The notes under the pieces: generated by a model | The model's input: the letters and a program-made list of their open reading frames with translations, nothing else | The model's database searches: none | Told to the model about the DNA's origin: nothing | Shown: piece after piece, positions 49,849 through 58,703 of the stretch | Layout: each line of letters begins with the position of its first letter | How positions within the stretch are numbered: position 1 is the stretch's first letter | Position numbers and translations under genes: made by a program | Source: Prevotella sp. UBA4339 | GTDB lineage: Bacteria > Bacteroidota > Bacteroidia > Bacteroidales > Bacteroidaceae | Direction of reading: 5' to 3' | DNA: 64,000 nt | Assembly (NCBI GenBank): GCA_002393725.1 | Contig: DGTJ01000096.1 | Location: forward strand, 1-64,000

Positions 49849-50865
49849 ATGAAGAAAGGCACTGCATATTGTCTCGGATTAGGGGTGCTGATAATATTCC
49901 TCTTTATCCTTAATCTTGTGTTGGGGTCAATAAGGATTCCTGCACTTGATGTCTTCAGGATACTTATGGGCGATGAGGGTGAGAAGGCATCGTGGCGATT
50001 TATTGTCATGGAGTCACGTCTGCCACAGGCAATAACTGCTATGCTCTGTGGAGGTGCGCTGGCTGTTAGTGGTCTGATGCTTCAGACGGCTTTTCGCAAT
50101 CCTCTCGCCGGTCCCAGTATATTCGGTATTAATAGTGGTGCCGGGCTCGGAGTGGCTCTCGTGATGCTGTTGCTTGGTGGAAGTATTTCTGCCGGGTCTG
50201 TAAGTATTTCTGGATTCGTTGCCATATTAATAGCGGCTTTCATAGGAGCAATGTCGGTGATGGCCGTGATTTTCTTCTTCTCGAATATAGTAAGGAATAA
50301 TGTGATGTTGCTTATCATCGGGATAATGATAGGGTATATCTCCAACTCTGCGATATCGTTGCTCAATTTCTTCGCTACCGACGAGGGAGTGAAGTCGTAT
50401 ATGGTGTGGGGCATGGGATCCTTCGGAGGGGTGTCGATGAAAACGATGCCCGTATTTGCATCCATCACTCTACTTGGACTTATAGGAGCGATGTTGCTTA
50501 TAAAACCTCTTAATGCTCTTATGCTGGGCGACAGATATGCAGAGAACTTAGGTATAAACATCCTGCGCACCCGTAACTGGCTGCTGATAGTGACGGGGCT
50601 GCTCACCGCCATCACCACAGCCTTCTGCGGGCCTGTGGCATTTATAGGACTGGCGGTACCTCATATCGCCCGTCTGCTTCTCACCACAGACAATCATCGG
50701 GTACTTCTTCCTGCGACAATCTTATGTGGTGCAGTGATAGCACTGATATGCAACATGATATGCTTCCTGCCAGGCGAGGAAGGGGTTATCCCCTTGAATG
50801 CTGTAACCCCCATTATGGGAGCACCGGTTATAATATATGTTATTGCTAAGGGGAAATCAGCATAG
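49849..50865 (+). CDS. FecCD/BtuC-family ABC transporter permease
   Basis: A 338-residue permease with about ten membrane helices. Family blocks are RLPQAITAMLCGGALAVSGL (about 55-74), MLQTAFRNPLAGPSIFGINS and 'CGPVAFIGLAVPHIARLL'. This family moves cobalamin, haem or siderophores from the periplasm. The partner binding protein is probably that at 51857-52981, as part of the cobalamin locus, but it lies on the opposite strand, and no ATPase gene follows; the next gene is convergent and only 4 bases away. Confidence 0.9.
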   Translation: MKKGTAYCLGLGVLIIFLFILNLVLGSIRIPALDVFRILMGDEGEKASWRFIVMESRLPQAITAMLCGGALAVSGLMLQTAFRNPLAGPSIFGINSGAGLGVALVMLLLGGSISAGSVSISGFVAILIAAFIGAMSVMAVIFFFSNIVRNNVMLLIIGIMIGYISNSAISLLNFFATDEGVKSYMVWGMGSFGGVSMKTMPVFASITLLGLIGAMLLIKPLNALMLGDRYAENLGINILRTRNWLLIVTGLLTAITTAFCGPVAFIGLAVPHIARLLLTTDNHRVLLPATILCGAVIALICNMICFLPGEEGVIPLNAVTPIMGAPVIIYVIAKGKSA

Positions 50866-50869
50866 CTAT

Positions 50870-51406
50870 TTACCAATAAAGTTTAGACTTGTAGAAATAT
50901 ACGATTGATACGCGATAGTGAATATCTTTATTGTTTCCTGAGGTAAAGAGCTCGCCATATGTAGCATCGTAGAATTGTGGTTCTTTCATTACGAGAAATC
51001 GTCTGGCACAATCGCTCACCCAAAATGTAGAATTGGGATTGATGTGCATTGAAGCTTCTTCAAATTTGTCTATGAGATTCTGGTTATTGCGGATGATGTC
51101 TAAGACCTCCTTTAGTTCGCTTAACTTGGGGAAAGGATGGCTATAGTATGAATCACCATACAATCCTTCTATCTTGTCGTCTTTACAAAATGGCTCGCCT
51201 TTCACCATCGTGATGGGTTCACTATTTATCTTGCCAAGCACTTTAAGAAGTATACCCCGTTCATTGCCATTAGTTTCACGGATGCATACATATCTAGAGT
51301 TGACAAGGTGCTCGTATGCTGTCAATCCTCTTTTGCTCACTACCTTGCTCTCTCTGGGAAGTTTGACGATTTCGCCAATGTTCCAGTTAAATCTGTTCTT
51401 TTCCAT
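50870..51406 (-). CDS. Hypothetical protein, 178 aa
   Basis: A soluble, charged protein (MEKNRFNWNIGEIVKLPRES ... IHYRVSIVYFYKSKLYW) without signal peptide or membrane segment. I do not recognise the family. It is more AT-rich than its neighbours and has its own -7 box (51644-51651) and an unusually long leader of about 230 bases. It sits where the ATPase gene of a BtuCDF system would be expected, so it may have been inserted there. Confidence 0.6.
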   Translation of the reverse strand: MEKNRFNWNIGEIVKLPRESKVVSKRGLTAYEHLVNSRYVCIRETNGNERGILLKVLGKINSEPITMVKGEPFCKDDKIEGLYGDSYYSHPFPKLSELKEVLDIIRNNQNLIDKFEEASMHINPNSTFWVSDCARRFLVMKEPQFYDATYGELFTSGNNKDIHYRVSIVYFYKSKLYW

Positions 51407-51856
51407 TTATTGTTGTTTATATCATTCTCTTTTAGAAACTTTACGCAGGCTTATGGGTAATAAGAAAGCGCAGCCCTCACTCCATATCCCATTCAGGCTC
51501 GCACTGCCTCAAATCCACTATGGTTGAAGTCTACGCTAAGCGCATACTCCAATATGGATTTGTCTTGCTCGTTTTGTCCTACTGAGGTGCGAATTCGAAT
51601 GGGAATTGAGCAATTATGTCATGTCTCTTACGAAACCTGGGCACAAAGGTACGAACAATTTGTGAGACCTCCAAGCATTTAACATTTTTTGGGGAGGCTC
51701 GATTTTTTAATGAATCAGTATAAAAAGGGATATTTTCTTACATTGAAGAATGGTATTTGTAATGGTCCTTAAATTCGCTCTAGAGCGATTTTTTTAAGTA
51801 GATGGATTTTTTATAGGATTGTCCTCAAAAAAAGTTACTTTGCAGATATATTGCTA
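51407..51856. other. Intergenic region with long leader and palindrome
   Basis: Contains a minus-strand -7 box TACCTTTG at 51644-51651 for the 178-aa gene, a ~230-base leader with no convincing frame, and the palindrome TCGCTCTAGAGCGA (51775-51788) followed by seven T residues at the side of the binding-protein gene. I see no gene here. Confidence 0.5.
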
Positions 51857-52981
51857 CTAAGGTAAAACCAGTTTCTTAAAATATCGTTGTGGACGCAGGC
51901 CTTTAATCTCTGGATGTAGGATGCTGATGAAGTCGCTCAGCAGCCAGTCGGGATGGAAAGGTGTCTCTTCGTAGAATGGACCCTGCTCAACATTGCATCC
52001 GTAGGCCTCATGGTTGCGCCACGCCTTGAACTGGCTGTAGCCGTGATGATCGGAGAGCAGTTCGTCGTATGTGATGTCATGGTCACCGCTGTATCGGAAC
52101 ATCCATACGTCAGCCTCGCTGCCTTTCTCCAATACGGTCTCGAAGGGCAGTGAGATAGAGCCGCTATGTTCATCGGCCGACCAGGGGCTTGTGCCTCCTG
52201 CATCTTGTACCATCTGGCCGATGGTGCTCTTTCCTCCAGGGACATACCACACGCTGCCGGTAATCTTGTCGAGCAATACAGAGGGGTTCTTCTTAGCTGT
52301 CCTGGCGATTGACTTCAGTGCCTGATAGCTGCTGTCAGTGACATTGAAGAGACTGTCAGCGCGCTTCTCACATCCGAAGAGCATGCCATAGAAACGTATC
52401 CACTCGGCACGTGCCAGAGGAGAGGGCTCCATATACTCGGCACATTCCACGATCGGTATGTCAATGTCTTCGAGTTTTCCATAGCCTCCACTGTTCTCGA
52501 AAGGTGAGAGGAAGAGTACGTCGGGCCGCTGGTCGATAATCTTTTCGATGACGGGGCTCATTCCCTCGCCGACATCGGCAATGCGACCTTCTCTGACCTT
52601 CTGCTGAACCCATGGTATCTTTATGTATTTAAGGTCGGCTACCCCTGAGATACGGTCTTCAAGTCCGAACTCCATCAGCATAGCGCAATGCACTGTGGTA
52701 AACATAACGGCCTTGCGCACTGGTGTACGGATAATAGTGCCATTGGGAAGGTGGGGTGGAAGCTCTTGGTCGGAGGGGACAAGCACATAGCGATGAAGTG
52801 TCATCCCCTCTTTCCAAGGGTTTTTAAGTGAAGCCACTGCATAACCATCGTATCTCACGACACTAAGTTGTGTGGCATACTTGAAAGTGACGGAGTCGCC
52901 CCCTGCCTCGGCAGAAGGAGTCTGGCTCCCTCTGCAGGCAGTGAGCAACATCACAATAATAAAATAATTAACGTATCTCAT
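51857..52981 (-). CDS. BtuF/FepB-type periplasmic binding lipoprotein
   Basis: A 374-residue lipoprotein (lipobox MLLTAC, Cys16) of the Peripla_BP_2 family. Features: VVRYDGYAVASLKNPW in the first strands, 'LEDRISGVADLKYI', and 'VIEKIIDQRPDVLFLSPFEN', the usual signature of this class. Such proteins deliver cobalamin, haem or siderophores to FecCD permeases. It is the last gene under the cobalamin riboswitch, so cobalamin is the likely ligand. The permease lies convergent, beyond the 178-aa gene. Confidence 0.85.
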   Translation of the reverse strand: MRYVNYFIIVMLLTACRGSQTPSAEAGGDSVTFKYATQLSVVRYDGYAVASLKNPWKEGMTLHRYVLVPSDQELPPHLPNGTIIRTPVRKAVMFTTVHCAMLMEFGLEDRISGVADLKYIKIPWVQQKVREGRIADVGEGMSPVIEKIIDQRPDVLFLSPFENSGGYGKLEDIDIPIVECAEYMEPSPLARAEWIRFYGMLFGCEKRADSLFNVTDSSYQALKSIARTAKKNPSVLLDKITGSVWYVPGGKSTIGQMVQDAGGTSPWSADEHSGSISLPFETVLEKGSEADVWMFRYSGDHDITYDELLSDHHGYSQFKAWRNHEAYGCNVEQGPFYEETPFHPDWLLSDFISILHPEIKGLRPQRYFKKLVLP

Positions 52982-52999
52982 TTACAATATGAGCAATTC

Positions 53000-53770
53000 T
53001 TATTTCTCTATAACGAGGTCATCAATACAGATATAGGTTGGTGTGGTTACACCCCAGTCGTTGGCCTTAGTACCTTCAAATTGGAATGAGATACTCTTTA
53101 CGTTCTTGAAGGCATCGACGTCGCTAAGGTCACAGTATTGCCAGTCTTTTACGTAGTCACCGTCCTTGGCAAGGTAGATTTCGTATCTGGCTCCGCTCAT
53201 ACCATCAACAGGAGTCGGGTAAAGCACACACTTGAACCAGTCGTTTGCCTCGAACTTGCCAGGAGTCATTCCGTCACCATTCAGGTATGCATTTGCTGTG
53301 TAGCTGCTGTTGGTAAACCAGAAGCCTTTCAGGGTAGCTCCATTAAGATTGATGGTTTCTCCATAGGTCTGGACTATGCAGAAGTTCTTTCCGCCATGTG
53401 CCTTTCCTGTCACGTTATTGAACTGGTCAGGCATACCAGTAGGGGTAAAGTCGCCCATTGTGAACCCTTTTTCCGTACGGTTGGAGATAGCGTAGCCTGT
53501 CCAGTAGGTGCCTCCGAACGTTGTGTTGAACTCAGCACCGCCTTCCTTGTAGACGCAGGGATAGATCTTCCCACCCCATCCGGTGTCTGTACCGTTACCA
53601 TTCTCCTCACCGCACCAGAAGCCCTGGGCATTGAGTGTTGCTCCTTCGAAACCGATGGTAACTGTAGCCTTTCCACTGTCTACGGGATTGTCGTTACTAC
53701 TGCATGAGGTAAAAGACATTGCGGCCCCGCATGCGATGGCTGCCAATGCGAAAAATTTGATTGTCTTCAT
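53000..53770 (-). CDS. DUF4465 domain-containing lipoprotein
   Basis: A 256-residue lipoprotein from the ATG at 53770 (lipobox SFTSC, Cys about 19). The mature part is a single DUF4465 jelly-roll-like domain: TIGFEGATLNAQGFWCGEEN, 'FNTTFGGTYWTGYAISN' and the close 'TPTYICIDDLVIE'. DUF4465 proteins recur in Bacteroidetes B12 loci, and I believe that surface B12-binding lipoproteins of the BtuH type are related; I could not verify this. It sits 18 bases before the BtuF-like gene, in a riboswitch-controlled operon. Confidence 0.82.
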   Translation of the reverse strand: MKTIKFFALAAIACGAAMSFTSCSSNDNPVDSGKATVTIGFEGATLNAQGFWCGEENGNGTDTGWGGKIYPCVYKEGGAEFNTTFGGTYWTGYAISNRTEKGFTMGDFTPTGMPDQFNNVTGKAHGGKNFCIVQTYGETINLNGATLKGFWFTNSSYTANAYLNGDGMTPGKFEANDWFKCVLYPTPVDGMSGARYEIYLAKDGDYVKDWQYCDLSDVDAFKNVKSISFQFEGTKANDWGVTTPTYICIDDLVIEK

Positions 53771-53796
53771 AATGTTTTGTTTTAAGTGAAACATGT

Positions 53797-54954
53797 TTAT
53801 TTAATGAATAATTTCTTTCCGTTCTTGATATATATCCCTTTTCCTGGGGTCTTTACTCTTCTTCCTTGCAGGTCGTAAATCTCATAATGGGTCTGACCCA
53901 TTGTAAGCTCATTTATTCCTGTGGCCTTACGGATGGCATCGAGGGATTCCTGAAGATGCATGTCCTCGGCTCCGGCAAACTCTGTTGAGGTCTCTCCCCA
54001 CCATTCCTGTTGAGGGCACTTCTGGTTCAAACCGGTGTAAACTCTAACGAAGTCAATGAAGTCGAGGCTTACGGGCTGGCGGTTCTCATCCACGGCCCAA
54101 GCGATGTCGATACCACAGCCTTCATAGTTCCAGGAGTTGGTATCAGCATTGTCTGTGAAGTTTGGCAGATTGTCAGCATATCCATATCTGAATCCGATGA
54201 GTACGTAGTAATATGGACTCCAGCTGCTTTCCACCTTGTCAGAGAGATTCTGCATGTTGTCGGGCAGCCGTGTGCCTTTGAATGTAAGACCGTCAGGCAG
54301 CCACATGGGATAATATTCCTGTTCGTGATAGTGATTGCGGTCGATGGTGCCACTGTTGCCGCGATTGTCGCTCCAGGGGATGTTGCCCATAGGATTCTTG
54401 CTGTAGGTTATCTCATAGTCATACATTACCTTTCCTGCACTGTCAGTATCGCAGCTGCCGCTTATCTCATACCAGGGGTCGTCGGGCAGACCGTTGCCGT
54501 TAGCATCCTTCGATACCATCACAATGCCCGCCTCGTTCATTCCCCCGAATACCAGGTGACGCATCTCCTGATAGGCATTGCCCCATACGGCAAAGTCGCG
54601 CTGGCCGGGAATGTTGGCGATAGAGTGGTCGAAGTGGAAGGTGATATATCCTCCCCATCCGCCTAATGCCACGATGTGTGCATCGCCGTCGAGAATACTC
54701 TTTCCTGCCAGACTCTCACTGCACTTGCGTATCATGTCGGCCTCTGTATCGCCATCTTCATATTCCGGTACGTCATTGACATACTGTCCAGGGGCTGGGC
54801 GATACTCATCCACTGCCTTGATGTATTTGGAATGTTCAGTCACATTATCCATGCGCTGGGCACTAAGAGGCAGAAAGGCAAAGAGGCAGAGGGTTAAAAG
54901 CCACCATCCAGCCTTTGTGAAAGTCAGTTCGTTTGTCATTATTATCTGTTTCAT
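53797..54954 (-). CDS. Secreted surface protein of cobalamin locus, type IX-like tail
   Basis: A 385-residue exported protein (signal peptide ending FLPLSAQ). The central part, 'LGGWGGYITFHFDHSIANIP' and 'FAVWGNAYQEM', looks like a beta-sandwich of the cell-surface proteins seen in B12 loci; NGNGLPDDPWYEI may bind calcium. The end reads YEIYDLQGRRVKTPGKGIYI..GKKLFIK, a sorting or anchor tail. I cannot name the family. It lies 9 bases after the BtuG-like gene and 26 before the DUF4465 gene. A role in capturing or handing over cobalamin at the surface is inferred from position. Confidence 0.7.
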   Translation of the reverse strand: MKQIIMTNELTFTKAGWWLLTLCLFAFLPLSAQRMDNVTEHSKYIKAVDEYRPAPGQYVNDVPEYEDGDTEADMIRKCSESLAGKSILDGDAHIVALGGWGGYITFHFDHSIANIPGQRDFAVWGNAYQEMRHLVFGGMNEAGIVMVSKDANGNGLPDDPWYEISGSCDTDSAGKVMYDYEITYSKNPMGNIPWSDNRGNSGTIDRNHYHEQEYYPMWLPDGLTFKGTRLPDNMQNLSDKVESSWSPYYYVLIGFRYGYADNLPNFTDNADTNSWNYEGCGIDIAWAVDENRQPVSLDFIDFVRVYTGLNQKCPQQEWWGETSTEFAGAEDMHLQESLDAIRKATGINELTMGQTHYEIYDLQGRRVKTPGKGIYIKNGKKLFIK

Positions 54955-54963
54955 TTGTTCTTT

Positions 54964-56229
54964 TTACTTTTTTAAAAAGACGGCATGTGCAGGTATGTCA
55001 CCTGTCTTTACTTTCCAGTCGAAAGTGCCGTCAGGAAGAAAATGGAGTAGTTCTCCGCTCGACACATAGTTCTTTGCATCCATGAGATAGAAATCGCGAT
55101 GGATGGGGTTTACGATGATGCCGTATGGCATACGTATCTTCTGAATCTCCTGAGAGTCGGACAGACTGGTGCTGACTATCTTGTGGGTGCGTACGTTGAT
55201 TATACCATAAGTAATAGTATTCTTCATCGTCACCTCATTATATTGGCTACCATAGAAATACAGTGAGTCGCCCACTATACAGAGGTCACTGACCGGTTGG
55301 TCAAGATGTCCCACCACTTGCATCTTGCCATCAGCTCCTTTGCCTAACCAGTAGATCTTTGATTCAGACTCCATATAGTTGCCGCGTGATGTCACCCAGA
55401 GCTGGTCATACTTGTCTTTCCTTACCCTATGCAGGTTTGGAGCCACGACAATCTTTTCTGTCTCCTGCATCCTGTCAAGGTCTATCACACTCAAAGTACT
55501 CTCATAGCCTTGACCCGTCATACCTTGGTAACCTCCGCTATTGGCAACGTAAAGCTTATCGCCTATAATAGCCATTTCTTCTGGTTGATAGCCTACGCTG
55601 CAGGAATCGACTTTTGCAAGACTGAGGGTGTCTACCTTATACACACTGCCTAATGGGCTGGTGCTGGTGGAATAGACAGCCCCGACGTATGAAGAGACGT
55701 ATGCATATCGGTCGCTAAAGGTCACATATCTGCAGTTTGGTATATCTACCTTTCCTATCCTTATCGCATTGCTGGATTGTGCTACCTCTACCTTGTTCGA
55801 ACAGTTAATGACAAGCCATAGCCTTGAACCATAGATCTGAATATCGTTGCCTACATCGCCAAGCATCATAACGGTATTCGGATTCCGTTCAGAATAGATG
55901 TTCCTTAAGTAATGAACAGTTGGTTCATTGCCAGAGAGATCGAGGTAGTCGAGGGTTGACTTGTTTGAACCCATATTACCTTCGTTGAGCAGATACATAC
56001 CTACTATCTCACTCTTGACCACCTTGCCACCAGTGTTGATATCCTCCATCGGCACCACCATCACATCGTTGCGACAAGCAGACATCGATAGACAAATAGT
56101 AGTGAAGACAATTAGACATTTAGAAAGACAGACGAAAAGGTTGTATATCTTGACAGATTTGAATATCGGCAGAAAGGCAGATAAAAGTATTTGCCTGATT
56201 TGGGATACATATCTTTTTACATTCATCAT
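54964..56229 (-). CDS. BtuG-like beta-propeller lipoprotein (DUF5074/YncE type)
   Basis: A 421-residue lipoprotein (lipobox CLSMSAC, about residue 52). The mature part is a propeller with YncE-like blades: VGMYLLNEGNMGSNKSTLDY, 'IGKVDIPNCRYVTFSDRYAY', 'GDKLYVANSGGYQGMTGQGY', 'QLWVTSRGNYMESESKIYW'. Together with the adjacent BtuB and riboswitch this fits BtuG, the surface cobalamin-capturing partner of BtuB in Bacteroides. The signal peptide has a very long N-region (~25 extra residues) encoded by GACATTTAGAAAGACAGAC-like repeats. It follows the BtuB gene after 50 bases. Confidence 0.78.
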   Translation of the reverse strand: MMNVKRYVSQIRQILLSAFLPIFKSVKIYNLFVCLSKCLIVFTTICLSMSACRNDVMVVPMEDINTGGKVVKSEIVGMYLLNEGNMGSNKSTLDYLDLSGNEPTVHYLRNIYSERNPNTVMMLGDVGNDIQIYGSRLWLVINCSNKVEVAQSSNAIRIGKVDIPNCRYVTFSDRYAYVSSYVGAVYSTSTSPLGSVYKVDTLSLAKVDSCSVGYQPEEMAIIGDKLYVANSGGYQGMTGQGYESTLSVIDLDRMQETEKIVVAPNLHRVRKDKYDQLWVTSRGNYMESESKIYWLGKGADGKMQVVGHLDQPVSDLCIVGDSLYFYGSQYNEVTMKNTITYGIINVRTHKIVSTSLSDSQEIQKIRMPYGIIVNPIHRDFYLMDAKNYVSSGELLHFLPDGTFDWKVKTGDIPAHAVFLKK

Positions 56230-56279
56230 TATACTATATTGTCTCTGTTTAAATGTCTATCTGTCTATTCGTATAGCCG

Positions 56280-58349
56280 TCAGAGGCAGCTGATTGTCAG
56301 TGTGAATGCGAAATTGCGCCCAGGCATCGGATAGTTGGTGATTACCTCATAATCCTGGTCGAAAATGTTATTCACGTCGAGTTTTGCCCTGAAGAGTACA
56401 TCATTCCAGTAGAAGCGATAGCAGAGGCTAAGGTCGCTGGTATACCAGGGCTCCATATGATTATATATGATGTTCTCCTGTTCGTCATATCGCTCCCCGG
56501 CATAGATGAAGGAATAGTTCAAGTCCCAATCCTTATAGTTCAGGCCGACGATGGCTGAGCCAGAATGCCAGGGTATGTAGGGAATCTGGTGCCGATAGTA
56601 GGAGTCGTTGGGGTCTGTGACGTCACGTGCATCCTGATAGGTGTACTGCATACGGGTAGTTGCAACAAGATCCTTTCCTATCCGAAAGTCTGCCTCTGCC
56701 TCTACGTCGATTCCCTTGATGTGCACCTTGCCGAGATTCAGCATCGTCCAGCGGAACTGCTGCCCCTTTGGGTATGCTACAATCTTGTCGTGGATAGTGT
56801 TGTAATATGCGTCGAAGTGCATCTCTGCGTGACGTATCAGACCGCTCTCAAAATGCTTGTTGAGTGCAAACCCGGCATCATATTGCAGGGCACTCTCTGG
56901 TACGAGATTGGCATTCCCCATGTCGGTATAATATAGATCGTTGAATGTTGGCATACGGAAACTCTTCTTCACATATGCCCTCATCGAGAAGAAAGTGCCT
57001 TGGAAAGGATAGATATTCACAAAGAGTGCCGGAGTAAACTTCGAAAGTGAGTTCTTACTGTCCATTCCTGCGAAATCGCCTCTGCGGTGCGTTCTGTCGT
57101 TAATGAATGTGGCAAGAATAGAGCCTTGGGCTTTCAGATGTTTGTAGTCGATAGCTGTGGCAAGACTTACGAGGTTGGATATTCTCGTAGGAAATGCGAA
57201 GTTGTATGTGTCAGCATTAAGTTTGTTCCATTTGAAATCGTAACTGAGTGAGGCACTCCAGTTGGGAAGTAGTTCCAGCACGTTTGCTGTAGAGAGATAT
57301 ATTTCCTGTTGCTTGTATCGGTTGTCAACGGGAAGCTGGGTCGTGTCTTTGTTGACGTAATGGGTATTGTAATATGCGTACTTGGCAAGCCATCGTGTAG
57401 AGAATCCTTCACCGATATTCTTGTCGAAAGCTGCTTGTACAAATGTGTTCAGGTCTTGCTGGCGCTCACCTCTGTGCCACACATTATTAACGATAGCACC
57501 AGGAATACCTCGGGCTGAATTATAGAGATAGCCCTTCACTTGCCAGCTGCCCTGATTAATACGTCCGAAGACATTTGCCTCGATGCGTTCTGCATGGATA
57601 TCGCCATTATTTCTTACAGCAGTTGTATCCCAGGCTGTCTGACCGTTGGGATAGCGGCGTTCATAATGGAACTTATATTTCCCGCTTGATGTCAGGAATC
57701 CGGCACTCAATGACGAACTTACTGTCTCTGAGAGTTTCTGTTCCCAGAGTGTTGAGAATCGGAACATGTCACTACTCCCATACTGAGTCTTGAATCTGAG
57801 GTTTGTATTCTCCATCCTCCTTTTAGCATTCTCCTTCCTCCTTCCTCCTTTCTCCTTACTCCCAAATTCTGGCTCTCTTGTACGAATATAAATCGCTCCG
57901 GCATTGCCGAAGTCGGAGGCGGGCTGGAAGATGGCGCTCTTCTGACCATTGTATAAGGTAACTTCCTCAATGTTGTCGAGCGAGAACTGGCCCAGGTCTA
58001 TCTGCCCGTTTTGGGCATTGCCCAATTGGATGCCATCGTAGCTGATGCCAAGGTGATGGGTTCCCATTGAGCGGATATTGACTGTCTTAATTCCGCCAAC
58101 ACCACCATAGTCCTTCAATTGGATGCCGGAGAAATAGCGGAGGGCATCAGCAACAGAGTGGGTATTCAGTTTCTCAAGCATCTCGCCATTCAGCTTCTGA
58201 CTCGGCACCACCTCTCTCATGGCAGGTTTAGAGACAACAACAACCTCGCGTATATGTTGTACGGAGTCAAACCTGCTCTGAGCCTTTGTCGGAAGGCTTA
58301 TGCAGCAAATCAGAACTGCCAGTGAGGCAGCAAGTCTTTCAATCTTCAC
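56280..58349 (-). CDS. btuB: BtuB-like TonB-dependent cobalamin receptor
   Basis: A 689-residue receptor (signal peptide ending LPTKAQ). The TonB box region is IREVVVVSKP; the plug (~45-160) has 'LRYFSGIQLKDYGGVGGIKT' and 'DNIEEVTLYNGQKSAIFQPA'; the barrel follows. There is no regulatory domain and no SusD partner. The length and a cobalamin riboswitch in its leader identify it as BtuB-type. A KEKGGRRKENAKRRMENTN insertion just after the plug (residues ~168-186) is encoded by GGAAGGA-type repeats (57813-57861). The C-terminus ends TLTISCL, an unusual non-aromatic last residue. Confidence 0.9.
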   Translation of the reverse strand: MKIERLAASLAVLICCISLPTKAQSRFDSVQHIREVVVVSKPAMREVVPSQKLNGEMLEKLNTHSVADALRYFSGIQLKDYGGVGGIKTVNIRSMGTHHLGISYDGIQLGNAQNGQIDLGQFSLDNIEEVTLYNGQKSAIFQPASDFGNAGAIYIRTREPEFGSKEKGGRRKENAKRRMENTNLRFKTQYGSSDMFRFSTLWEQKLSETVSSSLSAGFLTSSGKYKFHYERRYPNGQTAWDTTAVRNNGDIHAERIEANVFGRINQGSWQVKGYLYNSARGIPGAIVNNVWHRGERQQDLNTFVQAAFDKNIGEGFSTRWLAKYAYYNTHYVNKDTTQLPVDNRYKQQEIYLSTANVLELLPNWSASLSYDFKWNKLNADTYNFAFPTRISNLVSLATAIDYKHLKAQGSILATFINDRTHRRGDFAGMDSKNSLSKFTPALFVNIYPFQGTFFSMRAYVKKSFRMPTFNDLYYTDMGNANLVPESALQYDAGFALNKHFESGLIRHAEMHFDAYYNTIHDKIVAYPKGQQFRWTMLNLGKVHIKGIDVEAEADFRIGKDLVATTRMQYTYQDARDVTDPNDSYYRHQIPYIPWHSGSAIVGLNYKDWDLNYSFIYAGERYDEQENIIYNHMEPWYTSDLSLCYRFYWNDVLFRAKLDVNNIFDQDYEVITNYPMPGRNFAFTLTISCL
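57813..57861. repeat. In-frame simple repeat inside BtuB
   Basis: CTCCATCCTCC and CCTTCCTCCTTCC units that add about 18 charged residues at the plug-barrel boundary without breaking the frame. Confidence 0.7.
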
Positions 58350-58399
58350 TCTTTACTTTTCATTTTCACTGTCACCTAACCCCAGAGGCAAACAACGAT

Positions 58400-58562
58400 T
58401 ACAATATGTCGGCAGGTCTTCTGACTTGTCGTCTGGCATCAAACGTCTTCCCGAAAATCTCAGTGACTTTATGTTTGTGCCTCAATAGAAGGACGACTCA
58501 CAGCAGCGGGACTGTACGGGAATTGCACCCGTTTCCCTATTAATCACCTAGGGTGAACCGAT
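58400..58562 (-). promoter_or_regulatory. Cobalamin (adenosylcobalamin) riboswitch
   Basis: On the minus strand the leader reads GGTTCACCC..., then GGGAAACGGGTGCAATTCCC, CCGCTGCTGTGA, and ends in the B12 box AGTCAGAAGACCTGCCGACA (58407-58426). These are the conserved segments of the cobalamin riboswitch in the right order. It lies 50 bases before the BtuB start and should repress the five-gene operon when cobalamin is plentiful. Confidence 0.95.
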
Positions 58563-58570
58563 AATTGCTG

Positions 58571-58578
58571 CAAAGGTA
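58571..58578 (-). promoter_or_regulatory. -7 box TACCTTTG upstream of the riboswitch
   Basis: Perfect minus-strand box placed so that the transcript begins a few bases before the riboswitch. Confidence 0.75.
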
Positions 58579-58651
58579 ATTGTTTATTTTGAGAAAAAGA
58601 AATATTTTATACCTTTTTTTATAAAAGTTTTGCTGTTAGGAAAAAAATACG

Positions 58652-58674
58652 TACCTTTGTGCACGTTATCTTTG
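58652..58674 (+). promoter_or_regulatory. Two tandem -7 boxes for the arabinofuranosidase pair
   Basis: TACCTTTG (58652-58659) and TATCTTTG (58667-58674) lie 15 bases apart upstream of the ATG at 58704. Confidence 0.65.
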
Positions 58675-58703
58675 CACTTTTATTTTTAACTTCTATATCA
58701 ATT

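Noticed and set aside
51774..51796. TCGCTCTAGAGCGA plus T run as a clear terminator
   Set aside because: The T run is on the plus strand, but no plus-strand gene ends nearby; the stem has almost no loop. It is left as a palindrome only.
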